Made by a program: the position numbers and the translations under genes
Source of the DNA: JBJXHB01 sp046160725
GTDB taxonomy: Bacteria; Pseudomonadota; Gammaproteobacteria; Burkholderiales; Burkholderiaceae_C
Direction: 5' to 3'
DNA: 8,435 bases
Assembly (NCBI GenBank): GCA_046160725.1
Contig: JBJXHB010000191.1
Location: 1-8,435, forward strand
Notes under the pieces: generated by a model
What the model saw: the letters and a program-made list of their open reading frames with translations, nothing else
The model's database searches: none
Told to the model about the DNA's origin: nothing
In this document: in pieces, positions 1-6,101 of the stretch
Layout: each line of letters begins with the position of its first letter
Numbering within the stretch: the first letter of the stretch is position 1

Positions 1-28
1 CGACGCTCTGCCTGAAGTGGCCGGCCCG

Positions 29-44
29 CCTGCCTACCGGCAGG
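29..44 (-). other. Stem-loop over the stop codon of the secreted CxxC gene
   Basis: A perfect 6-bp inverted repeat (CCTGCC/GGCAGG) with a 4-base loop spans the TAG stop at 34-36. Read on the minus strand it could end or stabilise the mRNA of the CxxC gene, but no run of U follows it. A 6-bp GC stem is common by chance at this base composition. Bases 1-28 hold nothing else I can identify. Confidence 0.25.
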
Positions 45-687
45 GCCCGCCCGCCACGGCCAGGACGCGGCCGTCCGGCCGCTCGACCCAGCCTCGCGCG
101 CTGAGCCGTTGCGGCTGCGCGGTCTCCGGCCAGCTCAGCGACTGCAGATGGCGCAGCGGCCGGCCCGGCGTGGCGGCATCCAGGTTCAACGGGCCGGCCA
201 CCGAGCGCACCAGCGTGCGCGCCACCGCGCTGCCGTCGGTGCCGGCCGGCAACTCCTCGACCAGCGCCACATAGCCCTTGCTGCCGGTCGGCGGGCGGCC
301 GCGCAGCAACAACTGGACGCCGAAATAGCCGTGCCAGGCGGGGCCGATGGAGACGTCCAGCCGCACCCGTGGCGGCCGCGGCAGCGGCTGCCGCTGCGCC
401 GGCTCACTGGCGCTGCCAGGCTGCAGCCGCCCGGCGCGCTGCAGGCGCTCGGCGGCCTCGACCAGCGCCGCCGCTTCCAACGCAGCGTCGGCGGTAGTCG
501 GCACCACCCAGTCCAGAACAAATGGGACGCCCTGGCTGGGCGGCGCGGCCGCGGGTCCTGCCGCCCAGCAGGCCGGGCAGTCGGCGCTGACAAAGCGCTC
601 CACGACCGCACGGCAGGCGGGCAGCGGCGCCGCCGCCGTGCTGCCCAGGGCCAGCAGGAGGGGGGCTCCTAGAATCCATCGATGCAT
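34..687 (-). CDS. Secreted CxxC protein, probably DUF1223-like (thioredoxin-like fold)
   Basis: Encodes 217 residues. Residues 1-20 form a signal peptide (MHRWILG, then a hydrophobic L/A core, then STAAA), so the protein should be exported to the periplasm. Just after it comes VVERFVSADCPACW (28-41), with a C37-P-A-C40 motif placed as in DUF1223 proteins, whose usual start is VVELFTSxGCxSCP. The later segment GYVALVEELPAGTDG...TLVRSVAGP and the end WVERPDGRVLAVAGGPC also line up with the DUF1223 C-terminal pattern (GEN...LxxxxVVR, then GEVLQA...C). The similarity is remote and judged by eye. No substrate or reaction is known to me. ATG at 687 was chosen because the signal peptide begins there; the much longer open frame upstream is antisense to uvrD and the VOC-GNAT gene. 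The gene is divergent from uvrD and overlaps its start by 6 bases. No Shine-Dalgarno site is visible. C25 and C216 are two further cysteines. Confidence 0.75.
   Translation of the reverse strand: MHRWILGAPLLLALGSTAAAPLPACRAVVERFVSADCPACWAAGPAAAPPSQGVPFVLDWVVPTTADAALEAAALVEAAERLQRAGRLQPGSASEPAQRQPLPRPPRVRLDVSIGPAWHGYFGVQLLLRGRPPTGSKGYVALVEELPAGTDGSAVARTLVRSVAGPLNLDAATPGRPLRHLQSLSWPETAQPQRLSARGWVERPDGRVLAVAGGPCR
656..670. repeat. Short inverted repeat touching the uvrD -10
   Basis: AGGAG (656-660) and CTCCT (666-670) form a perfect 5-bp inverted repeat around five G. Its right arm ends on the first base of the proposed uvrD -10. It could be an operator or simply chance. It does not look like a LexA box: no CTGT-N8-ACAG is visible around this start, although uvrD is SOS-controlled in E. 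coli. Confidence 0.25.
670..675 (+). promoter_or_regulatory. Proposed -10 (TAGAAT) for a leaderless uvrD mRNA
   Basis: TAGAAT differs from TATAAT at one base and ends 6 nt before the uvrD ATG. With normal sigma-70 geometry, transcription would start on the A of ATG. The TAG is also an in-frame stop, so the coding region cannot start further upstream. The AGGAGG at 656-661 lies 20 nt from the ATG, too far to act as a ribosome binding site. No good -35 is visible 16-18 bp upstream. The same 11-mer, CTCCTAGAATC, precedes the DUF2782 gene with the same spacing. Confidence 0.5.
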
Positions 688-3069
688 GATGAGTATTCTC
701 GCGGCAATGCCGCGCCCGGCCTTGAGGCCGGCTCCGCGCGCCTGCTGGAGAACCTGAACCCCGAGCAGCTGGCCGCGGTGACGCTGCCGGCGCGGCCGTC
801 CCTGATCCTGGCCGGCGCCGGGTCGGGCAAGACCCGCGTGCTGACGACGCGCATCGCCTGGCTGCTGCACACCGGCCAGGTGTCGCCAGCGGGGGTGCTG
901 GCTGTGACCTTCACCAACAAGGCGGCCAAGGAGATGCTGACGCGGCTGTCGACCATGCTGCCCGTCAACGTGCGCGGCATGTGGATCGGCACCTTCCACG
1001 GCCTGTGCAACCGCTTCCTGCGGGCGCATTTCAAGATGGCCGGCCTGCCGCAGGCGTTCCAGATCCTGGATTCGGCCGACCAGCTGTCGGCCGTCAAGCG
1101 TGTCATCAAGGCCATGAACCTGGACGAGGAGCGCTTTGTGCCGCGCCAGGTCAGCTGGTTCATCGCCGGCAGCAAGGACGAGGGCCGACGCCCGGGCGAT
1201 GTCGCCGCCAGCGACCCGCCGACGCGCAAGATGGTCGAGATCTACCAGGCCTATGAGGACCAGTGCCAGCGCGAGGGCGTGGTCGACTTCGGCGAGCTGA
1301 TGCTGCGCACCTACGAGCTGCTGCGGGACAACGCGCCTCTGCGCGAGCATTACCAACGGCGCTTCCGGCACATCCTGGTCGACGAGTTTCAGGACACCAA
1401 CCGGCTGCAGTACCTGTGGCTCAAGATGTTCGGCCCACCCGGCGGCGGCCAGGGCGTGTTTGCGGTCGGCGACGATGACCAGAGCATCTATGCCTTCCGC
1501 GGCGCGCTGGTGGGCAACATGGCCGATTTCGAGCGCGAATACGCCGTCGACCATGTGGTCAAGTTGGAGCGCAACTACCGCTCCTTCGGCCACATCCTGG
1601 ACACGGCCAACGCGCTGATCGCGCACAACAGCCGTCGCCTGGGGAAAAACCTGCGCACCGACGCCGGCGCCGGCGAGCCGGTGCGGGTGCACGAGGCCAT
1701 CAGCGACTACCACGAGGCGCAGTGGATCCTGGAGGAACTGCAGCAGCTGCACCGAGGTGGCATGGCGCGCAGCGAGACCGCGCTGCTGTACCGCAGCAAC
1801 GCACAGAGCCGGGTGCTGGAAAGCGCGCTGTTCAATGCCGGCGTGCCGTACCGCGTCTACGGTGGCCTGCGCTTCTTCGAGCGGGCCGAAGTCAAGCATG
1901 CGCTGGCCTATCTGCGACTGCTGGAGAACAGCAACGACGACACGTCCTTCCTGCGGGTGGTGAACTTCCCCACCCGCGGCATCGGCGCGCGCACCCTGGA
2001 GCAGTTGCAGGACGCCGCCCGTGCCAGCGGCCGCAGCCTCTGGCAGAGCATCGGCAGCGTACCGGGCCGCGGCGGCGTGGGCCTGGCCGGCTTCGTCAAG
2101 CTGTTGGAGGACCTGCGCGAGGCCACGCGCGGCCTGACGCTGCGCGAGATCATCGAACGCATGTTCGACTTCAGCGGCCTGCTGGAGCACTACCGTACCG
2201 AGCGCGAAGGCGCCGAGCGCATCGAGAACCTGAAGGAACTGATCAACGCTGCCGAGTCCTTCGTCACGCAGGAGGGATTCGGCCGTGACGTGGTCGCCTT
2301 GCCGGTCGACGAGATGGCTGGCCCCGGCGTCATGGCCGTGGGCCAACCGCCGGCTCCGGCCGACGTGCCGCTGACGCCCGATGCCGAGACCGGCGAGATC
2401 GTTTCGCCTTTGGCCGCCTTCTTGACCCACGCGGCGCTGGAGGCCGGCGACAACCAGGCCCAGGCGGGGCAGGATGCGGTGCAGCTGATGACTGTGCATT
2501 CGGCCAAGGGCCTGGAGTTCGATGCGGTGGTCATCACCGGCATGGAGGACGGCCTGTTCCCGCATGAGAACGCGCTCAACGATGCCGGCGGCATCGAGGA
2601 GGAGCGGCGCCTGATGTACGTGGCCATTACGCGGGCTCGGCAGCGGCTGTACTTGAGCTTCAGCCAGACCCGCCAGATGCACGGCCAGACGCGCTATAGC
2701 GTCAAGAGCCGTTTCTTCGACGAACTGCCCGAGGAGCACCTGAAGTGGCTGACGCCGCGCAGCGGTGGCTTCGGCTCTGGCTTCTCGCGCGACTACCAGG
2801 CGGCGTGGGTGCGCGGCAGCGGGCCCGGCGGCATCGTGGGGGCCGGCCGCAGGGGCGGGGCGCCGGCCGCACCGGCCTTTGGCGCCGGGCCGGCTTCTGG
2901 TGCGGGCAGCGGCTGGCGCACCGGGCAGGCGGTGTTCCACAACAAGTTCGGCGAGGGCGTGATCGTCACCCTGGAGGGACGCGACAGCGATGCACGCGCC
3001 CAGATCAACTTCGGCCGTCACGGCATGAAGTGGCTGGACCTGGGCATTGCCAAGCTGACCGCCGTCTGA
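682..3069 (+). CDS. uvrD: DNA helicase II UvrD (SF1A, UvrD/Rep/PcrA family)
   Basis: Encodes 795 residues of an ATP-driven 3'-5' helicase that acts in nucleotide excision repair (removing UvrC and the cut oligonucleotide) and in mismatch repair. Visible motifs: Q motif LNPEQ (25-29); Walker A AGAGSGKT (44-51); Ia TFTNKAAKEM (76-85); II VDEFQDTN (233-240); III VGDDDQSIYAFRGA (262-275); IV LERNYRS (295-301); V TVHSAKGLEFD (604-614); VI EERRLMYVAITRARQ (640-654). FLTHAALEAG...DAVQLMTVHSAKGLEF is nearly the E. coli UvrD sequence, which favours UvrD over Rep. A Gly/Ala-rich linker (about 694-745) leads to a C-terminal Tudor-like domain (748-795, GQAVFHNKFGEGVIV), which in PcrA/UvrD contacts RNA polymerase. 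It is longer than E. coli UvrD (720), mainly through an extra segment at about 535-572, the linker and about 20 N-terminal residues. All helicase motifs are intact. It probably shares a transcript with the VOC-GNAT gene 33 bases downstream. Confidence 0.96.
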   Translation: MHDEYSRGNAAPGLEAGSARLLENLNPEQLAAVTLPARPSLILAGAGSGKTRVLTTRIAWLLHTGQVSPAGVLAVTFTNKAAKEMLTRLSTMLPVNVRGMWIGTFHGLCNRFLRAHFKMAGLPQAFQILDSADQLSAVKRVIKAMNLDEERFVPRQVSWFIAGSKDEGRRPGDVAASDPPTRKMVEIYQAYEDQCQREGVVDFGELMLRTYELLRDNAPLREHYQRRFRHILVDEFQDTNRLQYLWLKMFGPPGGGQGVFAVGDDDQSIYAFRGALVGNMADFEREYAVDHVVKLERNYRSFGHILDTANALIAHNSRRLGKNLRTDAGAGEPVRVHEAISDYHEAQWILEELQQLHRGGMARSETALLYRSNAQSRVLESALFNAGVPYRVYGGLRFFERAEVKHALAYLRLLENSNDDTSFLRVVNFPTRGIGARTLEQLQDAARASGRSLWQSIGSVPGRGGVGLAGFVKLLEDLREATRGLTLREIIERMFDFSGLLEHYRTEREGAERIENLKELINAAESFVTQEGFGRDVVALPVDEMAGPGVMAVGQPPAPADVPLTPDAETGEIVSPLAAFLTHAALEAGDNQAQAGQDAVQLMTVHSAKGLEFDAVVITGMEDGLFPHENALNDAGGIEEERRLMYVAITRARQRLYLSFSQTRQMHGQTRYSVKSRFFDELPEEHLKWLTPRSGGFGSGFSRDYQAAWVRGSGPGGIVGAGRRGGAPAAPAFGAGPASGAGSGWRTGQAVFHNKFGEGVIVTLEGRDSDARAQINFGRHGMKWLDLGIAKLTAV
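695..700 (-). promoter_or_regulatory. Weak candidate -10 (GAGAAT) for the secreted CxxC gene
   Basis: On the minus strand GAGAAT lies 7 nt upstream of the ATG at 687, inside the first codons of uvrD. It has two mismatches to TATAAT and no clear -35. It is proposed only because uvrD, the DUF2782 gene and polA show the same layout and because there is no ribosome binding site. If real, this promoter and that of uvrD cannot both be occupied by RNA polymerase. Confidence 0.25.
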
Positions 3070-3102
3070 CCTTGGCGCTGACGGGAACTCGCGGGACTGA
3101 CC

Positions 3103-4005
3103 ATGCATCTGCGCACGGCACGGCTGTTCGTCACCGACCTGGCGTCGGCGCACCGCTTCTATGCTCTCGCCCTGCAGCTGCCGCTGGTGGCCGGTGGGCT
3201 GGACCAGGGCTGGTGTGTGTTCGGCGGCGGTGGTGGCATCCAGCTGGTGATCGAGCCGGTGGCGCCGGACGCACCGGACGACGACCAGGCGCTGGTCGGC
3301 CGCTTCACCGGACTGTCGTTCACCGTGGACGACATCGAGGCCCGATTCCGTGAGCTGCTGGAGCGGGACGTGGTCTTCACCGGGGCGCCGCAGCGACAGG
3401 CCTGGGGCGGCATCCTGGCCACGCTTCGTGACCCGTCCGGCAATGAGTTGCAGCTGGTGCAAATGCCAGCCGTGGCGCCGGCGCCGCCGCACACAGCGGC
3501 GGCCCTGGATATCGCCATCGTGCCGATCCAGATGGCGCATGCCGCCAGTTTCCGGCAATGCCTGGATGCCGTCGCCCGCGAGCGGCGCTTTCTGGCGCAG
3601 ACGGAGGCGCTGCCGCTGGAGCGCATCGAGGCCTTCGTGCGCGACAGTGTGGCCGACGACGCGGTGCAGTTCGTGGCGCTGGACGGCTCCCAGGTGGTCG
3701 GCTGGGCCGACATCTTTCCGAGCTGGGCGCAGGCCGTGCAGCATGTGGGCAGCCTCGGCATGGGCTTGCTGCCGACCTATCGCGGGCGGGGCATCGGACA
3801 ACGCCTGCTGCAGGCCTGCATCGACAAGGCCTGGGCCCAGGGCCTGGCCCGCATCGAGTTGGAGGCGCGGGCCGACAACCACGCTGCCATCCGTCTGTAC
3901 GAGCGCTGCGGCTTCGTGCACGAGGCCGTCAAGCCGCGCGGCCTGTGCTTTGACGGCGTCTACTTCGACGCCGTGCAGATGCGGCTGCTGAAACCGCTGG
4001 CATGA
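3103..4005 (+). CDS. Fusion of a VOC (glyoxalase/bleomycin-resistance fold) domain and a GNAT N-acetyltransferase
   Basis: Encodes 300 residues in one unbroken frame. Residues 1-122 are a VOC domain: LFVTDLASAHRFY at the start, FTVDDIEARFRELL in the middle and LRDPSGNELQLVQ at the end. The usual metal-binding His positions appear to be T5 and about G70, while E115 is kept, so this half is more likely a ligand-binding or inactive VOC domain than a metal enzyme. A Pro/Ala linker (122-135) follows. Residues 136-298 are a GNAT domain with the acetyl-CoA loop YRGRGIG (226-232, fitting R-x-x-G-x-G) and motif B ARADNHAAIRLYERCGF (255-271). It should move an acetyl group from acetyl-CoA to an unknown amine; the VOC half may help choose the substrate. 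ATG at 3103 places the VOC beta strand at the N-terminus. Its ribosome site is weak (GGGA 8 nt upstream). It lies 33 bases after uvrD, probably co-transcribed. Confidence 0.88.
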   Translation: MHLRTARLFVTDLASAHRFYALALQLPLVAGGLDQGWCVFGGGGGIQLVIEPVAPDAPDDDQALVGRFTGLSFTVDDIEARFRELLERDVVFTGAPQRQAWGGILATLRDPSGNELQLVQMPAVAPAPPHTAAALDIAIVPIQMAHAASFRQCLDAVARERRFLAQTEALPLERIEAFVRDSVADDAVQFVALDGSQVVGWADIFPSWAQAVQHVGSLGMGLLPTYRGRGIGQRLLQACIDKAWAQGLARIELEARADNHAAIRLYERCGFVHEAVKPRGLCFDGVYFDAVQMRLLKPLA

Positions 4006-4026
4006 CGGCAGCGCCACGGCGCGCCG
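4006..4026. terminator. Possible hairpin between convergent genes
   Basis: Bases 4006-4014 pair with 4019-4026 as an all-GC stem of 8 bp with one bulged A (4010) and a 4-base CACG loop. It begins right after the VOC-GNAT stop and lies 10 bases from the lipoprotein stop on the other strand, where a shared terminator would be expected. Neither side has a U run, so it is not a classical intrinsic terminator. The GC content makes such stems frequent. Confidence 0.3.
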
Positions 4027-4036
4027 GGGTGCGACC

Positions 4037-4261
4037 TCAGTCGCCCTTGTCCTTCTTGGTGTCCTTGTCCGACGTCACCACATCGACCGCGGCCCCGACC
4101 ACCTTTCCGCCGACCGTCACCGTGCTGGATACCACCGCGCCGCCAACGCTCACCGCCGCGCCGGCCACCGCACCGGCGACTGAGACGACGGCACAGCCGG
4201 ACAACAGCAGCGGTGCAGCCAGGGCCAGCAGCCGACTACGGGTGTCATGACGGCTTCGCAT
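4037..4261 (-). CDS. Small lipoprotein with 11-residue Val/Gly repeats
   Basis: Encodes 74 residues. The N-terminus is a lipoprotein signal: MRSRHDTRSR, hydrophobic LLALAAPLLL, then the lipobox L20-S-G-C23. After processing, C23 would carry lipid and anchor the protein to a membrane. Residue +2 is Ala, so there is no Asp retention signal and the outer membrane is likely if Lol rules hold. The mature part is three 11-residue repeats (26-36, 37-47, 48-58) of the form V-x-V-[AG]-G-x-V-x-x-x-x, then VDVV, then a charged tail (65-74, DKDTKKDKGD). I have seen similar small AVVSVAG-type lipoproteins in beta- and gammaproteobacteria, but I know no function. It starts 18 bases after the membrane protein gene and is probably the last gene of that operon. 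No Shine-Dalgarno site is visible. Confidence 0.8.
   Translation of the reverse strand: MRSRHDTRSRLLALAAPLLLSGCAVVSVAGAVAGAAVSVGGAVVSSTVTVGGKVVGAAVDVVTSDKDTKKDKGD
4088..4186 (-). repeat. Three 33-bp units coding 11-residue repeats
   Basis: Codons 26-58 of the lipoprotein gene read as three in-register units: VSVAGAVAGAA, VSVGGAVVSST and VTVGGKVVGAA. The pattern is clear in the protein, while the DNA units have diverged at third and some other positions, so this is an old duplication or selection for the pattern rather than a recent slippage repeat. An 11-residue period fits a long surface-lying or packed helix; the high Val/Gly content also allows beta structure. Confidence 0.7.
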
Positions 4262-4279
4262 CGGGTGATGGTATCGGTG

Positions 4280-5089
4280 TCAGGCTGTGACCGGTGGGTC
4301 GGCATCGTCGCCGAAGGCGTCGGCATAGCCGAACCACAGCGAGACATAGAACACCACTGACAGCGCCAGCGCCATGGGCAAGGCCAGAGCCACGCCGAGC
4401 TGACGCGACGAGAACAGCAGCGCCAGCATCGCCAGGCCCGCGCCGAACAGGCAGGCCAGCGCCGCCCAGGCTACGCTGAAGACGACGAACGCACCTTTGG
4501 CACGCCACAGGGCCAGTACGCTGGAGAACAAGGCCTGGCCCAGGCTCTGCCCACCCCAGAACACCAGCGCCGGCGCAAACCAGAACGGCACCGATGCCAG
4601 CGTGCCCAGGCCCATGCGCAGCAGCATGCCGGGTGCCAGCAGCGGGTCGGCCCACAGTGCCTCCATCTTGGCGCCGGTATCGCCGCGCGCCAGGCCGTTC
4701 TGCAGCTTGACCCAGGCTCCATCATCGAAGGCATGGGCCGCCTCGAACACCGCGACCACAACCAGGGCATGGGTCAGACACAGCACGGCCTGCGTCACCG
4801 CACGGCGTCGGTCCGGGCCGCGCAGCCCCTCGATCAACTGGGTCGGCAGCACCGGCCCGCCAGCCAGCGCGCTGCGGCTGGCGATCATGAAGCCCAGGGT
4901 CAGCATCGGCCACAGTGCCGCGCCGGCCAGGCCGCCGATCCAGGGCAGCGTCATGGCCAGGAGCATGCCGATCAGGAAGAAGAGGAACAGGCCGGTGAAT
5001 GCGCCCGGTCGCCGGGTGAACAGCCGCAGGCCCTGCAGCACCCAGGCCCAGCCCCGGGCCGGTGCCACCGCATGAAGTCTCAGGCCCAT
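4280..5089 (-). CDS. BPSS1780-type integral membrane protein
   Basis: Encodes 269 residues and about six hydrophobic membrane segments (roughly 30-49, 52-70, 99-119, 160-180, 199-226, 230-254). The N-terminus, VAPARGWAWVLQGLRLFTRRPGA (residues 8-30), is the pattern I associate with the Burkholderiales BPSS1780 family: a short cytoplasmic lead, an amphipathic stretch, then the first membrane span. Length and layout fit that family, whose function is unknown to me. There are no obvious transport or catalytic motifs; the loop between spans three and four (about 120-158) is the longest soluble part. ATG at 5089 overlaps the thrB stop by ten bases and has a good ribosome site, so translation is probably coupled to thrB. 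The lipoprotein follows after 18 bases. Confidence 0.85.
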   Translation of the reverse strand: MGLRLHAVAPARGWAWVLQGLRLFTRRPGAFTGLFLFFLIGMLLAMTLPWIGGLAGAALWPMLTLGFMIASRSALAGGPVLPTQLIEGLRGPDRRRAVTQAVLCLTHALVVVAVFEAAHAFDDGAWVKLQNGLARGDTGAKMEALWADPLLAPGMLLRMGLGTLASVPFWFAPALVFWGGQSLGQALFSSVLALWRAKGAFVVFSVAWAALACLFGAGLAMLALLFSSRQLGVALALPMALALSVVFYVSLWFGYADAFGDDADPPVTA

Positions 5090-6069
5090 GGCACCTCGGC
5101 GACCGGTTGGGGATGCCAGGGCTGGGCGATGCGGGACCGCAGCACCCGCTCGAAGTGGCCCGGGTCCTTGGGGTTCAGCAGGGCGGCCTCACGCGGCAGA
5201 TGCAGGTCAGCCAGGCGGGACACCCAGAAGCGAAGCGCCGCGGCGCGCAGCAACGCCGGCAGCAGGCGGATCTCGCCGGACTGCAACGGCCGGACCGTCT
5301 GGTAGGCCTGCGTCAGGGTGTCGGCGCGGTCAGCGTCCAGCGCGCCGGTGGCATCGTCCAGCGCCCAGTCGTTGAGCACCACCGCCAGATCCCAGGCCAG
5401 CGCCTCGACGCCGGCAAAGTAGAAGTCGAAGCAGCCGCTGAGTCGCTCGCGCCCGGGCAGGCCGGCGAACAGCACGTTGTCGCGGAACAGGTCGCCGTGC
5501 ATAGCGGCGCGTGGAAGGGCGGCGTGCGCCGGGGTGGCCGTCAGGGCCTGCTGCCAGACGACCTCGCTGCGCAGCAGCCCGCGTTGTCCTTCGTTCAAGG
5601 CATGGTCCACGGCCGCTGCCGTTGTCGCGCACCAGGCCAGGCCGCGCGGGTTGGGTTGAAGGCCGGTGTAGCGTTGGGCCGACAGATGCAGACGGGCCAG
5701 CATCTGGCCGACCGCCGCTGCGTGATGCAGGTCGGGTGCCTCGATGTGGTCGCCGTCGAGACGCCGCACCAGCGCCGCCGGCTTGCCGGCCACCTGGTGG
5801 CACAACGCACCGTCAGCCGCCGCCACCGGCTCCGGCACCGGCAGGCCGTCGCCGGCCAGGTGCTTCATCAGGCCCAGACAGAACTGCAGACGGGCGTCGT
5901 CCATGCGCTCGAACAGCGTCAGCACCCAGCGCCCGCCGTCCGTACCGACGAAGTAGTTGGTGTTCTCGATGCCGGCCGCAATGCCCTCCAGCGACCGAAG
6001 CGGCCCCAGGCCCAGGCGCTGGGTCAGGGCGTCGGCCTCGCTAGGGTCGACCTCGGTAAAGACGGCCAT
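5080..6069 (-). CDS. thrB: Homoserine kinase ThrB (APH/choline-kinase fold)
   Basis: Encodes 329 residues. It phosphorylates L-homoserine with ATP to O-phospho-L-homoserine, the step before threonine synthase in threonine biosynthesis, in the cytoplasm. It belongs to the aminoglycoside-phosphotransferase-fold type found in Pseudomonas and Burkholderiales, not the GHMP type of E. coli. Visible signatures: the start MAVFTEV; ENTNYFV (35-41) and LTLFE (50-54) in the nucleotide-binding lobe; the catalytic Brenner-type loop HGDLFRDN (191-198, with D193 and N198); and FDFYFAG (214-220) with metal-binding D215. The length is slightly above the family's usual 310-320. ATG at 6069 was chosen from the family start; an open frame continues to 6528 but runs through the DUF2782 gene in another frame. 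No strong ribosome site is seen. It lies 32 bases after the DUF2782 gene, so probably in its operon. Confidence 0.94.
   Translation of the reverse strand: MAVFTEVDPSEADALTQRLGLGPLRSLEGIAAGIENTNYFVGTDGGRWVLTLFERMDDARLQFCLGLMKHLAGDGLPVPEPVAAADGALCHQVAGKPAALVRRLDGDHIEAPDLHHAAAVGQMLARLHLSAQRYTGLQPNPRGLAWCATTAAAVDHALNEGQRGLLRSEVVWQQALTATPAHAALPRAAMHGDLFRDNVLFAGLPGRERLSGCFDFYFAGVEALAWDLAVVLNDWALDDATGALDADRADTLTQAYQTVRPLQSGEIRLLPALLRAAALRFWVSRLADLHLPREAALLNPKDPGHFERVLRSRIAQPWHPQPVAEVPWA
5092..5097 (-). promoter_or_regulatory. Ribosome binding site of the BPSS1780-type gene
   Basis: On the minus strand GAGGTG lies two bases before the ATG at 5089 (GAGG ends four bases before it). It matches the anti-Shine-Dalgarno core and supports this start. 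It lies inside the last codons of thrB. It is the clearest Shine-Dalgarno sequence near any start in the window. Confidence 0.6.
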
Positions 6070-6101
6070 GCGGCAGGGGCTCGGCGTGCGTCGTGCGGTG
6101 A

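Noticed and set aside
656..661. AGGAGG as the uvrD ribosome binding site
   Set aside because: It is 20 nt from the ATG, well beyond working distance, and an in-frame stop lies at 670-672, so no closer upstream start exists.
3103..3108. Second ATGCAT at the VOC-GNAT start, as a repeated regulatory site
   Set aside because: It simply encodes Met-His at the gene start. There is no divergent gene and no -10-like element beside it, so chance is the simplest explanation.
688..4017. Open minus-strand frame continuing upstream of the secreted CxxC gene, 1327 codons in all
   Set aside because: It lies antisense to uvrD and the VOC-GNAT gene, and its His/Gln/Arg/Ala-rich, domain-free translation is typical of shadow frames in GC-rich genes. 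Only the last 217 codons look like a protein.
4268..4273. TACCAT 6 nt before the lipoprotein ATG as another leaderless promoter
   Set aside because: Two mismatches to TATAAT, no -35, and the gene sits 18 bases after an upstream gene in the same direction, so operon transcription explains it.
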